This document shows positions 1 through 9,089 of a DNA stretch of 64,000 bases, piece after piece. The notes under the pieces are model-generated. The model made no database searches and was not told the DNA's origin. It saw only the letters and a list, made by a program, of their open reading frames with translations. The stretch is from Paracoccaceae bacterium (GTDB taxonomy: Bacteria; Pseudomonadota; Alphaproteobacteria; Rhodobacterales; Rhodobacteraceae): assembly GCA_019429405.1 (NCBI GenBank), contig JAHYIZ010000012.1, positions 1-64,000 on the forward strand, given 5' to 3'. Made by a program: the position numbers and the translations under genes. Every line of letters begins with the position of its first letter. Position 1 is the first letter of the stretch.

Positions 1-17
1 CGCTATATAGTCGAGCG

Positions 18-989
18 ATGGACAGAACCGCAGCCCAAAAGCGCACCAACGGCACCTTTCTCTACCCGCCGATCGAACCATACGATCAGCGGATGCTGGA
101 GGTGGGCGACGGTCACCGGATCTATGTCGAGCAATGCGGCAACCTCAAGGGGCGGCCGGTGCTGGTGCTGCATGGTGGGCCGGGGGGCGGCGCCAGCCCC
201 GCGATGCGGCGCTTTTTTGACCCCGATCATTTCCGCGTGGTGCTGTTCGATCAGCGCGGCTGCGGGCGGTCAAAGCCCACGGCGTCAGTTGAGGCCAACA
301 CAACGCGGCACCTGATCCAAGATATCGAGGCGATCCGCACCACCCTTGGCGTCACCGATTTCATCGTGTTCGGCGGTAGCTGGGGCGCGACGTTAGCGCT
401 TTTATATGCCGAGGCGCACCCCGAGAGGGTGCGGCAACTGGTGCTGCGGGGCGTGTTTCTGGCCACCAAGGCCGAGCTTGACTGGTTTTATGGCGGCGGC
501 GCGGGCGCCTTTTGGCCCGACCTCTGGGCGCAGTTCAGCGAGATGGTGCCCGAGGCCGAGCGGGGTGATTTGATCGGCGCCTACCACGCGCGGCTTTTCA
601 GCGGCGACTGGGCGACCGAGGCGCGGTTTGCGCGGATCTGGGCGCATTGGGAAAATGCACTGGCGAGTGTTGAGGGCGATGCAAGCCTTGGCGAGGCGCC
701 GCCCGAATACGCCCGCACCTTCGCGCGGCTGGAAAACCACTATTTCTTCCATCGCGCCTTTCTGGAAGCCGACGACCAGATTCTGCGCGACCGTCACAGA
801 ATTGAGCATATTCCAGCGGTGATCGTGCAGGGGCGGCTTGATATGGTCTGCCCGCCCGCGTCGGCGTGGAAACTGGCCGAGGGCTGGGAAAAGGCAAATC
901 TGCGGCTGATCGCGGCAGCGGGGCATGCGCTTTCAGAAACCCGGATCACGGCGGAATTGCTGCGGGTAATGAACGCGCTGAGGGCGTGA
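18..989 (+). CDS. pip: Proline iminopeptidase
   Basis: Alpha/beta-hydrolase of 323 aa that removes N-terminal proline from peptides in the cytoplasm (family S33). The oxyanion-hole motif HGGPGGG is at residues 52-58 and DQRGCGRS, typical of prolyl aminopeptidases, at 78-85. The nucleophile elbow GGSWG places the catalytic serine at 121. Asp275 (in GRLDMVC) and His303 (in AAGHALSE) complete the triad. Length matches the family (about 310-330 aa). The ATG at 18 is the first possible start, and only 17 bases precede it, so promoter and ribosome binding site cannot be judged. An inverted repeat (1011-1031) lies just downstream. Confidence 0.93.
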   Translation: MDRTAAQKRTNGTFLYPPIEPYDQRMLEVGDGHRIYVEQCGNLKGRPVLVLHGGPGGGASPAMRRFFDPDHFRVVLFDQRGCGRSKPTASVEANTTRHLIQDIEAIRTTLGVTDFIVFGGSWGATLALLYAEAHPERVRQLVLRGVFLATKAELDWFYGGGAGAFWPDLWAQFSEMVPEAERGDLIGAYHARLFSGDWATEARFARIWAHWENALASVEGDASLGEAPPEYARTFARLENHYFFHRAFLEADDQILRDRHRIEHIPAVIVQGRLDMVCPPASAWKLAEGWEKANLRLIAAAGHALSETRITAELLRVMNALRA

Positions 990-1010
990 TAGCACGTGCG
1001 TTATAAGCCG

Positions 1011-1031
1011 TAACACATTGATATTGTGTTA
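1011..1031. promoter_or_regulatory. Perfect 7-7-7 inverted repeat upstream of the TspO gene
   Basis: TAACACA (1011-1017) and TGTGTTA (1025-1031) are perfect inverted copies separated by 7 bases. They lie in an AT-rich patch about 120 bases before the tspO start and about 20 bases after the pip stop. The repeat could be an operator or a weak hairpin at the end of the pip transcript. There is no T-run directly after it, which argues against a classical terminator. Confidence 0.4.
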
Positions 1032-1152
1032 TTATATCCGCGCCGTTAACCAGACGTTAAGACTTTGCGCAGCGAAAAATATTGCCCCCCACCCGATGCT
1101 TTGCCGCCGCTATTCCCTACATTGAAGGCAGGCGCTGTGCAGGAGATTTGCC

Positions 1153-1608
1153 ATGTGGTCCTTGTTCCTCGTGTTTCTGGCAGCTTCCGCCACGGCGGCG
1201 GCAAGCGGCAGTTTCTTCAAGCCGGGTGACTGGTATCTGAGCCTCGTGCGGCCAAGCTGGACCCCGCCGGGTTGGGCGTTCCCCGTGGTCTGGACGACGC
1301 TTTACATTGCCATCGCCTATGCTGCGGCGCGGGTGGCGGTGGTGCCGGGCGCGGGCTTTGCGCTGGCGCTCTGGGGCTTGCAAATCGCGCTTAACACGCT
1401 TTGGACGCCGGTGTTTTTCGGCGCGCGGCGCAAAGGCGCGGGGTTTGCCATCATCGCGCTGCTGTGGCTGGTGGTGGCGGCGATGGTCTGGCAGTTCTGG
1501 GCGCTTGACTGGGTCGCGGGGCTGCTGATCGTGCCTTACCTCGCGTGGCTGAGCGTGGCGAGCACGCTCAACTTTCGCATCTGGCGGGATAACCCGGAAC
1601 CGGCGTGA
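1153..1608 (+). CDS. tspO: TspO/MBR family tryptophan-rich membrane protein
   Basis: Membrane protein of 151 aa with five predicted hydrophobic helices and the Trp/Pro-rich first half of the TspO (translocator protein) family: [19 protein letters not shown] at about residues 24-42, then WALDW and a C-terminal helix. TspO proteins bind porphyrins and cholesterol-like ligands; in Rhodobacter sphaeroides TspO sits in the outer membrane and modulates photosynthesis-gene expression in response to oxygen. An AGGAG ribosome binding site precedes the ATG at a good distance. The gene stands alone, between pip and the rimP leader. A GC-rich imperfect hairpin (1616-1648) follows the stop. Family assignment is firm, physiological role is inferred. 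Confidence 0.88.
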   Translation: MWSLFLVFLAASATAAASGSFFKPGDWYLSLVRPSWTPPGWAFPVVWTTLYIAIAYAAARVAVVPGAGFALALWGLQIALNTLWTPVFFGARRKGAGFAIIALLWLVVAAMVWQFWALDWVAGLLIVPYLAWLSVASTLNFRIWRDNPEPA

Positions 1609-1615
1609 GGCAAAA

Positions 1616-1648
1616 CCGCGGCCGGTCCGCTTGCGGGCCGGGTCGCGG
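1616..1648 (+). terminator. GC-rich imperfect hairpin after tspO
   Basis: CCGCG at 1616-1620 starts a left arm that pairs, with one mismatch, one bulge and one G-U pair, with an arm ending at 1648; the loop is about TT. No T-run follows, so this is at best a weak or Rho-assisted terminator for tspO. Confidence 0.35.
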
Positions 1649-1685
1649 CGTTCACCGGCGCTCTGGCCCACTGCCGGATTCTTTC

Positions 1686-1714
1686 TTGCACCGCGCCGAC
1701 CTTTCGCCTATATC
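1686..1714 (+). promoter_or_regulatory. Candidate sigma70-type promoter for the rimP-nusA-infB leader
   Basis: TTGCAC (1686-1691) is followed, after exactly 17 bases, by TATATC (1709-1714). This is one of the best sigma70-like matches I see in the window. Transcription would start near 1720-1722, giving a leader of about 75 nt before the intrinsic terminator at 1767-1797 and about 90 nt before the rimP ATG. Confidence 0.55.
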
Positions 1715-1720
1715 GCCTTC

Positions 1721-1766
1721 AACAGCGGTCTGCGGGGTCCAAACTCGCAGCCAACCGGGAAAGAGC
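1721..1766 (+). ncRNA. Short leader RNA with alternative pairings (attenuator body)
   Basis: The predicted leader carries a hairpin CTGCG (1730-1734)/CGCAG (1746-1750). A competing pairing is also possible: GCGGTC at 1725-1730 can pair with GGCCGC at 1771-1776, the left arm of the terminator, with one G-U pair. The two structures are mutually exclusive, as expected for an attenuator. There is no ATG, so a leader peptide is unlikely. A stable small RNA of about 75 nt ending at the terminator is an alternative reading. Confidence 0.4.
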
Positions 1767-1797
1767 AACGGGCCGCGACGGCCCGTTTTTTGTTTTG
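1767..1797 (+). terminator. Strong intrinsic terminator immediately upstream of rimP
   Basis: A nine-base-pair stem (1767-1775 pairing with 1779-1787) with a CGA loop is followed by a run of T residues (TTTTTGTTTT to 1796). It ends about 15 bases before the rimP ATG and downstream of the candidate promoter at 1686-1714. It must be read through for operon expression from that promoter. Confidence 0.8.
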
Positions 1798-1811
1798 AGA
1801 GTGCTGAGCGC

Positions 1812-2435
1812 ATGACTGACCTGATCGCCAAAGCCGCCATCGACCAGCGCCTTGCCGGCATCGTTGGCCCCGTGATCGAGGGGCTGGGGTATGAACTGGT
1901 GCGCATCCGCCTGATGGGCGGGCTGAGCAAGACCTTGCAGATCATGGCCGACCGCCCCGAGGGCGGCATCGACGTGGACGATTGCGCCAAGATCTCAACC
2001 GGGGTTTCGGCGGCGCTCGACGTGGAAGACCCGATTTCCGAGCCCTATACGCTTGAAGTTTCAAGCCCCGGCATCGACCGGCCGCTGACCCGACTGAAGG
2101 ATTTCGACGTCTGGGTTGGCTATGAGGCGCGAATTGAAACCGAAGCGCAGATTGACGGGCGCAAGCGCTTCAAGGGTATTCTGGCGGGCACCGATGGCGA
2201 CGAGGTGCTGATAACGCTGCCCGAAGGCCCCGAGGGCGAATTGACCATTGGCCTGAAGTTCGACTGGCTGGCGGATGCCAAGCTGATTCTGACCGAAGAG
2301 CTGATTGCCGAGATGCTGCGCCAGCGCAAGGAAGCAGGCACGCTCGACGTGGCCCAGTTCGACGAGATCGAAGAAACCGAAGGCGACGAAGACGCGGGCG
2401 ATGATGCCCCCGGCGGCGCCACGACCCAACACTGA
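1812..2435 (+). CDS. rimP: Ribosome maturation factor RimP
   Basis: Protein of 207 aa needed for maturation of the 30S ribosomal subunit. The N-terminal domain (about residues 1-80, with the GYELVRIRL segment) is followed by the signature [10 protein letters not shown] and an SH3-like C-terminal domain, then a very acidic tail rich in Glu and Asp. The reading frame is open upstream to 1605, but homology begins at the ATG at 1812 (MTDLIAKAA), so I place the start there. It is the first gene of the conserved rimP-nusA-ylxR-infB operon and sits directly behind an intrinsic terminator, suggesting regulated readthrough. The gap to nusA is 20 bases and contains a GGAGG ribosome binding site. Confidence 0.93.
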   Translation: MTDLIAKAAIDQRLAGIVGPVIEGLGYELVRIRLMGGLSKTLQIMADRPEGGIDVDDCAKISTGVSAALDVEDPISEPYTLEVSSPGIDRPLTRLKDFDVWVGYEARIETEAQIDGRKRFKGILAGTDGDEVLITLPEGPEGELTIGLKFDWLADAKLILTEELIAEMLRQRKEAGTLDVAQFDEIEETEGDEDAGDDAPGGATTQH

Positions 2436-2455
2436 CCACCCCCCGGAGGACTGAC

Positions 2456-4069
2456 ATGGCGATTACCTCTGCCAACCAGCTTGAACTTCTGCAAACCGCC
2501 GAGGCGGTGGCGCGCGAGAAGATGATCGACCCCGAATTGGTGATCCAGGCGATGGAGGACAGCCTCGCGCGGGCCGCCAAATCGCGCTACGGCGCCGAAA
2601 TGGACATTCGCGTGGCGATCGACCGCAAGACCGGGCGCGCGAAATTTACCCGCGTGCGCACGGTGGTGGGCGATGACGAGGTGGAAAACTATCAGGCGCA
2701 ACTGACGGTGGAGCAGGCCAAACCCTTTTTGGCCGAGCCGGCGGTGGGCGACGAGATCATCGACGAAGTGCCCCCGGTCGATTTGGGACGGATTGCAGCG
2801 CAAAGCGCCAAGCAGGTGATCTTGCAAAAAGTGCGCGAGGCCGAGCGCGACCGTCAGTACGAAGAATTCAAGGACCGCAAGGGCACGATCATCAACGGCG
2901 TGGTCAAGCGCGAGGAATACGGCAACATCATCGTCGATATCGGTCGGGGTGAGGCGATCTTGCGCCGCAATGAGCGGATCGGGCGCGAGAGCTTCCGCCC
3001 GAATGACCGCATCCGGTCTTACATCAAGGACGTTCGGCACGAACCGCGCGGGCCGCAGGTGTTCCTGTCGCGCACCGATCCGCAGTTCATGGCCGAGCTG
3101 TTCAAAATGGAAGTGCCCGAAATCTACGACGGCATCATCGAGATCAAGGCGGTGGCGCGCGACCCCGGCAGCCGCGCCAAGATTGCAGTGATTTCTTATG
3201 ACAACTCGATTGACCCGGTGGGCGCCTGCGTCGGTATGCGCGGCAGCCGCGTGCAGGCCGTGGTGGGCGAATTGCAGGGCGAGAAGATCGACATCATTCC
3301 GTGGAATGCCGATCAGGCAACGTTCCTTGTCAACGCGCTGCAACCTGCCGAGGTTTCCAAGGTGGTGATCGACGAAGAGGCGAACCGGATCGTTGTGGTG
3401 GTGCCCGACGAGCAGCTTTCGCTTGCCATCGGGCGGCGCGGGCAAAACGTGCGGCTTGCCAGCCAGCTGACCGGGCTCGACATTGACATCATGACCGAGG
3501 CTGATGAAAGCCAGCGCCGTCAGGCCGAGTTTGCCGAGCGCACCAAGCTCTTTGTCGATTCGCTCGATCTGGACGAGTTCTTCGCGCAGCTTCTGGTGGC
3601 CGAGGGCTTTACCAGCCTTGAAGAGGTCGCCTATGTCGATCTGGACGAGCTGTTGGCGATCGAGGGCGTCGATGAGGGCACCGCGGGCGAATTGCAGACG
3701 CGGGCGCGCGAATACCTCGAAGAACAGGCCCGCAAGGCGATGGAAGCGGCGCTTGCGCTGGGGCTTGAACAAAGCCTGATCGACTTTGAGGGGCTGACCC
3801 CGCAAATGCTCGAAGCGCTGGCCAAAGACGGCGTGAAAACGCTGGAAGACTTCGCCACCTGCGCCGATTGGGAGCTGGCAGGCGGCTGGACCACGATGAA
3901 TGGTCAGCGGGTGAAGGACGAGGGCATTCTTGAGAAGTTCGACATGAGCCTTGAGGAAGCACAGCATCTGGTGATGACTGCGCGCGTGCAACTGGGCTGG
4001 GTTGACCCTTCCGAGCTGGAAGCGCCGAAAGCCGAAGCTGGCGACGATGACGAGGAGGCCGAGGCCTGA
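2456..4069 (+). CDS. nusA: Transcription termination/antitermination factor NusA
   Basis: Protein of 537 aa that binds RNA polymerase and nascent RNA, controlling pausing, termination and antitermination. The order is an N-terminal polymerase-binding domain (about 1-130), an S1 domain (about 141-205, KREEYGNIIVDIGRGEAIL), KH1 (about 230-300, with GMRGSRVQAV), KH2 (about 309-345, with AIGRRGQNVRLA) and two C-terminal helix-hairpin-helix/acidic repeats (about 360-520). The tail is very acidic. Length and order are those of proteobacterial NusA. An excellent GGAGG site precedes the ATG. NusA is known to feed back on its own operon in enteric bacteria, which fits the terminator ahead of rimP here. 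Confidence 0.97.
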   Translation: MAITSANQLELLQTAEAVAREKMIDPELVIQAMEDSLARAAKSRYGAEMDIRVAIDRKTGRAKFTRVRTVVGDDEVENYQAQLTVEQAKPFLAEPAVGDEIIDEVPPVDLGRIAAQSAKQVILQKVREAERDRQYEEFKDRKGTIINGVVKREEYGNIIVDIGRGEAILRRNERIGRESFRPNDRIRSYIKDVRHEPRGPQVFLSRTDPQFMAELFKMEVPEIYDGIIEIKAVARDPGSRAKIAVISYDNSIDPVGACVGMRGSRVQAVVGELQGEKIDIIPWNADQATFLVNALQPAEVSKVVIDEEANRIVVVVPDEQLSLAIGRRGQNVRLASQLTGLDIDIMTEADESQRRQAEFAERTKLFVDSLDLDEFFAQLLVAEGFTSLEEVAYVDLDELLAIEGVDEGTAGELQTRAREYLEEQARKAMEAALALGLEQSLIDFEGLTPQMLEALAKDGVKTLEDFATCADWELAGGWTTMNGQRVKDEGILEKFDMSLEEAQHLVMTARVQLGWVDPSELEAPKAEAGDDDEEAEA

Positions 4070-4089
4070 GCGAGGCCTCGGAAACCAGC

Positions 4090-4719
4090 ATGACACGCGG
4101 CGGTAAAGACCAGACCCCGGAAGACCCCGAACGCAGGTGCATCGTCACCGGCGAGGTGCAGCCCAAGGCCGGGCTGATCCGCTTTGTGGTCGGACCCGAG
4201 GAGATAATCTACCCCGATCTGGCAGAGAAACTGCCGGGCCGGGGCATCTGGGTCACTGCCGACCGCGAGTTGCTGGAGAAGGCGGTAAAAAAGGGCCTCT
4301 TTGCCCGCGCCGCCAAGGCACCGGTGACGCTGCCCGAGGGCCTCGTCGATCTGGTCGAGGCGGGGCTGGCGCAGCGGGTGGTAGACCTGGTGTCGCTGGC
4401 GCGCAAATCGGGGCGCGCGGTGTGTGGGTTTGAAAAGGTGAAGTCGTGGCTTGCAGAAGGCCGCGCCAAGGTTTTGTTACAGGCCTCCGACGGGTCTGAC
4501 CGCGGCAAGGGCAAGCTCTGGACGCCCGAAGGTGGGCGCTGGTTTGGCTGTCTGACCGCGTCGGAATTGGGTTTGGCTTTCGGCCGCGATCATGCCATAC
4601 ACGGCGCGCTTGCGGCTGGCGGCTTGACCTCACGCGTAAAAGTCGATGCTGCGAGGCTTACAGGCTTGCGCAAGCGGGACGGCGGCATGATCGCCGAGAA
4701 GGATACGAACACGGCATGA
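4090..4719 (+). CDS. YlxR-L7Ae fusion RNA-binding protein
   Basis: Protein of 209 aa joining two RNA-binding modules. The N-terminal half (about 12-90) is a YlxR/DUF448 domain with RRCIVTGE and [11 protein letters not shown]; the C-terminal half (about 95-190) resembles the L7Ae/L30e ribosomal family ([20 protein letters not shown]). In many bacteria the two are separate genes between nusA and infB, while alphaproteobacteria commonly carry this fusion. Its stop overlaps the infB start in ATGA, suggesting translational coupling. A role in ribosome or RNase P related RNA metabolism is proposed for YlxR relatives, but the exact function is not settled. Confidence 0.88.
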   Translation: MTRGGKDQTPEDPERRCIVTGEVQPKAGLIRFVVGPEEIIYPDLAEKLPGRGIWVTADRELLEKAVKKGLFARAAKAPVTLPEGLVDLVEAGLAQRVVDLVSLARKSGRAVCGFEKVKSWLAEGRAKVLLQASDGSDRGKGKLWTPEGGRWFGCLTASELGLAFGRDHAIHGALAAGGLTSRVKVDAARLTGLRKRDGGMIAEKDTNTA

Positions 4720-7268
4720 ACGATACTGACGGCAAAAAACCCCTCGGGCTGGGCGGCGCCAGCCACCCCGGACAGGTGAAGCAAAGCTTCAGCCACGGCC
4801 GAACCAAAAGCGTAGTGGTCGAAACCAAGCGCAAGCGCGTTCTGGTGCCCAAACCGGGCATGCCCGCGCCCAAAGCCCCTGGTGCCGCTGGCCCCTCGCC
4901 CACGGCAGGCGATCCGTCAAAACGCCCCGCCGGTATTTCCGACGCCGAAATGGACCGCCGCATGACCGCTTTGCGCGCCGCCAAGGCGCGCGAAGTCGAA
5001 GACGCTGCGCGGCGGATCGTTGAAGATAAAATCCGCGAGGAAGAACGCGCCCTGCGTGTGGCTGAAGCCGAGGCCAAGGCCAAGGAAGAAGCCGAGCGCG
5101 AAGAGGCCCTGCGGCTTCGGGCCGAGGAAGAAGCGCGCAAGCTGCGCGACGCCGAAGCCCGCGAGAAAAAGAAGGAAGACGTGCGCAGACCCGCGTCGGG
5201 CAAGCCCGCTGCGGCGGCCGATCCGGCCGCAGCCGAAGCTGCAGCAAGCCGCGCCGAAACCAAGGGCGTGGCCTCGGTCGGCCCGCGCAAGACCGACCGC
5301 GACCGCGTTGACCGCACTTCGGCCGCCGACCGCGATGCACGCGGCAAGGCCAAAGGCGCCGATGACGCCCGCCGTACCGGCAAGCTGACCCTGACCGACG
5401 CCCTTGCGGGCGAAGGCGGGCGCCAGCGCAGCCTGGCCGCGATGAAGCGCAAGCAGGAAAAGGCGCGCCAGAAGGCACTCGGCATTCATGCCAAGCCCGA
5501 AAAGCAAGTGCGCGACGTGCGGCTGCCCGAAGCCATCATAGTTTCGGAACTGGCGAACCGCATGGCGGAACGTGCCGCTGATGTGGTGAAAAGCCTGATG
5601 AAAATGGGCATGATGGTGTCGATCAACGAACCCATCGACGCCGACACCGCCGAACTGGTGATCGAAGAATTCGGCCACCGCGCGGTGCGGGTTTCCGATG
5701 CCGACGTCGAACATGTGATCGACACGGTGCATGATGCCGCCGAAAATCTGGCGCCGCGCCCGCCGGTGGTGACGATCATGGGCCACGTTGACCACGGCAA
5801 GACCTCGATTCTTGACGCGATCCGCCACACCACGGTCGCCAGCGGCGAAGCCGGGGGCATTACCCAGCACATCGGCGCCTATCAGGTAAAAACCGATGCC
5901 GGCGCCGTGCTGACCTTCCTCGACACGCCCGGCCACGCAGCCTTCACCAGCATGCGCGCACGCGGCGCGCAGGTGACCGACATCGTGGTGCTGGTGGTCG
6001 CCGCAGACGATCAGGTGATGCCGCAGACGATTGAGGCGATCAACCACGCCAAGGCGGCGAATGTGCCGATGATCGTGGCGATCAACAAGATCGACAAATA
6101 CGAGGCCAACCCGCAAAAGGTGCGCACCGACCTGCTGCAACATTCGGTTGTGGTGGAAGAGATGTCGGGCGACGTGCTGGATGTCGAGGTTTCGGCCACG
6201 ACGGGGCAGGGGCTGGACAAGCTTCTGGAAGCTATCGCCTTGCAGGCCGAACTTCTTGACCTGCGCGCCAACCCCGACCGCGCCGCGCTGGGCGCGGTGA
6301 TCGAAGCCAAGCTTGATGTGGGCCGTGGCCCGGTGGCCACCGTGCTGGTGCAAAACGGCACCCTGAAGCATGGCGACATCTTTGTGGTCGGCGAACAGTG
6401 GGGCAAGGTGCGCGCGCTGATCAACGACAAGGGCGAGCGGGTCGATGCCGCCGGGCCTTCGGTGCCGGTCGAGGTGCTGGGCCTGAACGGCACACCGCAA
6501 GCTGGTGACGTGCTGAACGTGGTTGAGACCGAGGCGCAGGCGCGCGAAATCGCCGACTACCGCATCAAGGCGGCGCGCGACAAGCGCGCGGCAGCGGGTG
6601 CGGCGACGACGCTGGAACAGCTTATGGCCAAGGCCAAGGCCGACAAATCGGTGGCAGAGCTGCCGATTCTGGTGAAGGCCGATGTGCAGGGGTCTGCCGA
6701 AGCCATTTCGCAAGCGATGGAGAAGATCGGCAACGAAGAGGTGCGCGTGCGCGTGCTGCATTCGGGCGTCGGCGCCATTACCGAAAGCGACATCGGGCTG
6801 GCAGAGGCTTCGGGCGCGCCGGTGATCGGCTTTAACGTGCGGGCCAATGCGCCGGCGCGGGCAGCCGCCAACCAGAAGGGCGTCGAAATCCGCTATTACT
6901 CGATCATCTACGATCTGGTCGATGACATCAAAGCCGCCGCTTCGGGCCTGCTGAAAAACGAAGTGCGCGAAACCTTCATCGGCTATGCCACGATCAAGGA
7001 AGTGTTCAAGGTTTCAGGCGTTGGCAAGGTTGCTGGCTGCCTTGTGACCGAAGGTGTGGCGCAACGCTCCGCCGGGGTGCGTTTGCTGCGCGACGATGTG
7101 GTCATTCACGAAGGCACGCTGAAAACGCTCAAGCGCTTCAAGGACGAGGTGAAAGAGGTGATCTCGGGTCAGGAATGCGGCATGGCGTTTGAGAACTACG
7201 AAGACATCCGCAATGGCGACGTGATCGAGATTTTCACCCGCGAAGAGATCGTACGCAAGCTGGCGTGA
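4716..7268 (+). CDS. infB: Translation initiation factor IF-2
   Basis: GTPase of 850 aa that brings fMet-tRNA to the 30S subunit and promotes subunit joining. A long, highly charged, coiled N-terminal region rich in Ala, Glu, Lys and Arg (about 60-250) precedes the IF2_N domain. The G domain follows, with G1 GHVDHGKT at 356-363, G3 DTPGH at 403-407 and G4 NKID at 457-460. Domains II, III and IV complete the protein, with the C-terminal ECGMAFENY motif near the end. It overlaps the preceding gene by four bases and is followed by a bidirectional terminator at 7288-7312. Confidence 0.97.
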   Translation: MNDTDGKKPLGLGGASHPGQVKQSFSHGRTKSVVVETKRKRVLVPKPGMPAPKAPGAAGPSPTAGDPSKRPAGISDAEMDRRMTALRAAKAREVEDAARRIVEDKIREEERALRVAEAEAKAKEEAEREEALRLRAEEEARKLRDAEAREKKKEDVRRPASGKPAAAADPAAAEAAASRAETKGVASVGPRKTDRDRVDRTSAADRDARGKAKGADDARRTGKLTLTDALAGEGGRQRSLAAMKRKQEKARQKALGIHAKPEKQVRDVRLPEAIIVSELANRMAERAADVVKSLMKMGMMVSINEPIDADTAELVIEEFGHRAVRVSDADVEHVIDTVHDAAENLAPRPPVVTIMGHVDHGKTSILDAIRHTTVASGEAGGITQHIGAYQVKTDAGAVLTFLDTPGHAAFTSMRARGAQVTDIVVLVVAADDQVMPQTIEAINHAKAANVPMIVAINKIDKYEANPQKVRTDLLQHSVVVEEMSGDVLDVEVSATTGQGLDKLLEAIALQAELLDLRANPDRAALGAVIEAKLDVGRGPVATVLVQNGTLKHGDIFVVGEQWGKVRALINDKGERVDAAGPSVPVEVLGLNGTPQAGDVLNVVETEAQAREIADYRIKAARDKRAAAGAATTLEQLMAKAKADKSVAELPILVKADVQGSAEAISQAMEKIGNEEVRVRVLHSGVGAITESDIGLAEASGAPVIGFNVRANAPARAAANQKGVEIRYYSIIYDLVDDIKAAASGLLKNEVRETFIGYATIKEVFKVSGVGKVAGCLVTEGVAQRSAGVRLLRDDVVIHEGTLKTLKRFKDEVKEVISGQECGMAFENYEDIRNGDVIEIFTREEIVRKLA

Positions 7269-7287
7269 GCCCACCAAAGCGCGACAG

Positions 7288-7312
7288 AAAAGCCGCCTTC
7301 GGGCGGCTTTTT
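7288..7312. terminator. Bidirectional intrinsic terminator between infB and mutT
   Basis: AAAAGCCGCC, a TTCG tetraloop region and GGCGGCTTTTT form a symmetrical hairpin with A-runs and T-runs on both sides. It serves infB on the plus strand and mutT, which ends at 7318, on the minus strand. Confidence 0.9.
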
Positions 7313-7317
7313 CATGC

Positions 7318-7716
7318 CTACAGCCAATCACGCAGGATCGGCACCAGCGGCAAATCGGCGGGGGGCATCGGGTAGTTGCGCAGGTCTGCGGCGCGCACCC
7401 AGGCCAGCCTTTGCCCTTCGCGCGGGCTAACGATACCGCCCCATTTGCGGCAGGCGAACAAGGGCATCAGCAGGTGAAAGTCATCGTAGCCATGGCTTGC
7501 AAAGGTCAGCGGCGCGAGGCAGCTTTTCCAGGTTTCAATGCCCAGTTCCTCGTGCAATTCACGAATCAACGCCACCTCGGGCGTTTCGCCCGGTTCAACC
7601 TTGCCGCCCGGAAACTCCCACAGCCCGGCGAGCGACTTTCCCGCCGGGCGCTCGGCCAGAAGCACCCGACCGTCAACGTCGATCAGCGCGACGGCGGCAA
7701 CAAGCAGGGTTTTCAC
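7318..7716 (-). CDS. mutT: 8-oxo-dGTP diphosphatase (MutT, Nudix hydrolase)
   Basis: Nudix protein of 132 aa that hydrolyses 8-oxo-dGTP and so prevents A:T to C:G transversions. The complete Nudix box runs from Gly38 to Ile60, with the catalytic RELHEELGI at 52-60, preceded by WEFPGGKVE as in MutT proper. Length matches MutT (about 130 aa). It overlaps the end of argJ by four bases, the usual alphaproteobacterial argJ-mutT arrangement, and is the last gene of the minus-strand parvulin-argJ-mutT group. Confidence 0.9.
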   Translation of the reverse strand: MKTLLVAAVALIDVDGRVLLAERPAGKSLAGLWEFPGGKVEPGETPEVALIRELHEELGIETWKSCLAPLTFASHGYDDFHLLMPLFACRKWGGIVSPREGQRLAWVRAADLRNYPMPPADLPLVPILRDWL

Positions 7717-9077
7717 GACCGATAGTCGGCGTTGATGTCGATGTAGCGGTGCGTCAAATCACAGGTATAAACGGTCTTGGCGGCGGCACCGAGGCCAAGA
7801 TCGACGCCTATCACCAGCTCTTGCGCCTCCATATAGGCCGAGGCTTTTTCTTCGTCATAATCGGGCACGCGCCAGCCGTTTTCGGCCAGAACCATGTCGC
7901 CAAAGGAAATGCGCAGACGGTCGCGGTCGGCGCGGGCGCCGGATTTGCCCACCGCCATCACCACCCTGCCCCAATTCGCGTCTTCGCCCGCGATCGCGGT
8001 TTTGACCAGCGGCGAATTGGCCACGGCCATGGCCACCTTATGAGCGTCTTCAGCGGTTTCGGCCCCCGTCACGCGGACCTCGACAAACTTGGTCGCGCCT
8101 TCGCCGTCGCGCACGACCTGACGCGCCAGATCGAGCATGACCGCGCCCAACGCCGCCTCGAATGCGCGGCCGCTGCGGCTGCGCAGGCTGGTGATTTCGG
8201 CGGCGGGGCCTTGCCCCGTGGCGACAACGAGCAGCGCATCGGAGGTGGAGGTGTCGCTATCAACGGTGATCGCGTTGAAGCTGCGCTCAAGCAGTTTCAA
8301 AACCAGCGATTGCAGCTTGGCGGGGGCGATTTTGGCATCGGTAAAGATATAGACCAGCATGGTGCCCATGTCGGGTGCAATCATACCCGAACCCTTGGCG
8401 ATGCCGGCAATGCGAATAGGGCCGCCCTCGCCCGCAATCTCGGCGCTGGCGCCCTTGGGGAAGGTGTCGGTGGTCATGATTGCTCGGGCCGCAAGCTCGA
8501 TGCCACCGGGGGCCAGCGCGGCGGCAAGTTCAGGCACCTTGGCGGTGATGCGCGCGTGGGGAAGCGGCTCGCCAATGACCCCGGTTGACGACGAGAAGAC
8601 GCGGGCGGCAGGCACCCCGAGTGCGGTGGCCACGGCGCCAGTAACCGCATCGACCGCCTCTTGCCCGGCGGCACCGGTAAAGGCGTTGGCGTTGCCCGAG
8701 TTCACGATGATCGCGGCACCGGCGCCTGCGGGCACCTTGGCCTTGAGCTTGGCCTGACAATCAAGAATGCAGGCGGCGCGGGTGGATGACCGGGTAAAGG
8801 CGCCTGCCACCGACGTGCCGGGCGCGAGCCGCGCCAGCATCACATCTGACCGCCCGGTATAGCGCACCCCGGCCGCGATGGCGGCAAACTCGACCCCCGC
8901 AATCGCTGGCAGCGCCGGAAAGGCGGCGGGCGCAAGCGGCGAGACCGGCGCCGCCTTCTTGCCCGAAGGCGCGGGCGAGGCGGGGGCAAGGGCCGCGAGC
9001 AGCCGCTTTTCCAGCTTCTTGACCTTGGCCTTCAATTTGTCGGTGCGGTCTTTCCTGTCTTTCTCGCTCTTGCCCAT
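7713..9077 (-). CDS. argJ: Bifunctional glutamate N-acetyltransferase / amino-acid N-acetyltransferase (ArgJ)
   Basis: Enzyme of 454 aa that recycles the acetyl group from N-acetylornithine to glutamate in arginine biosynthesis, possibly also using acetyl-CoA. The precursor cleaves itself before a conserved threonine, here Thr239 in the GTML motif (usually ATML), preceded by KGSGMIAPDM. The ordinary ArgJ fold begins at VSPLAPAAFP (about residue 45). The first ~44 residues are an extra Lys/Arg-rich, coiled-coil-like extension followed by an Ala/Pro linker. No later ATG gives a normal-length protein, so the extension seems real. Start is 13 bases after the parvulin gene stop. Confidence 0.93.
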   Translation of the reverse strand: MGKSEKDRKDRTDKLKAKVKKLEKRLLAALAPASPAPSGKKAAPVSPLAPAAFPALPAIAGVEFAAIAAGVRYTGRSDVMLARLAPGTSVAGAFTRSSTRAACILDCQAKLKAKVPAGAGAAIIVNSGNANAFTGAAGQEAVDAVTGAVATALGVPAARVFSSSTGVIGEPLPHARITAKVPELAAALAPGGIELAARAIMTTDTFPKGASAEIAGEGGPIRIAGIAKGSGMIAPDMGTMLVYIFTDAKIAPAKLQSLVLKLLERSFNAITVDSDTSTSDALLVVATGQGPAAEITSLRSRSGRAFEAALGAVMLDLARQVVRDGEGATKFVEVRVTGAETAEDAHKVAMAVANSPLVKTAIAGEDANWGRVVMAVGKSGARADRDRLRISFGDMVLAENGWRVPDYDEEKASAYMEAQELVIGVDLGLGAAAKTVYTCDLTHRYIDINADYRS

Positions 9078-9089
9078 CGCTTTTCTCGC

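Noticed and set aside
1014-1031. Possible FNR/CRP-type operator before tspO
   Set aside because: Contains TTGAT but no ATCAA partner at four bases; only a plain inverted repeat can be claimed.
2120-4096. Long minus-strand open frame of 658 codons over rimP-nusA
   Set aside because: It is antisense to two certain genes and has a His/Arg/Leu-rich composition typical of GC-driven shadow frames; no homology motif is visible.
4917-6761. Minus-strand open frame of 614 codons over infB
   Set aside because: Antisense shadow of IF-2, rich in His, Arg and Gly with no recognisable domain.
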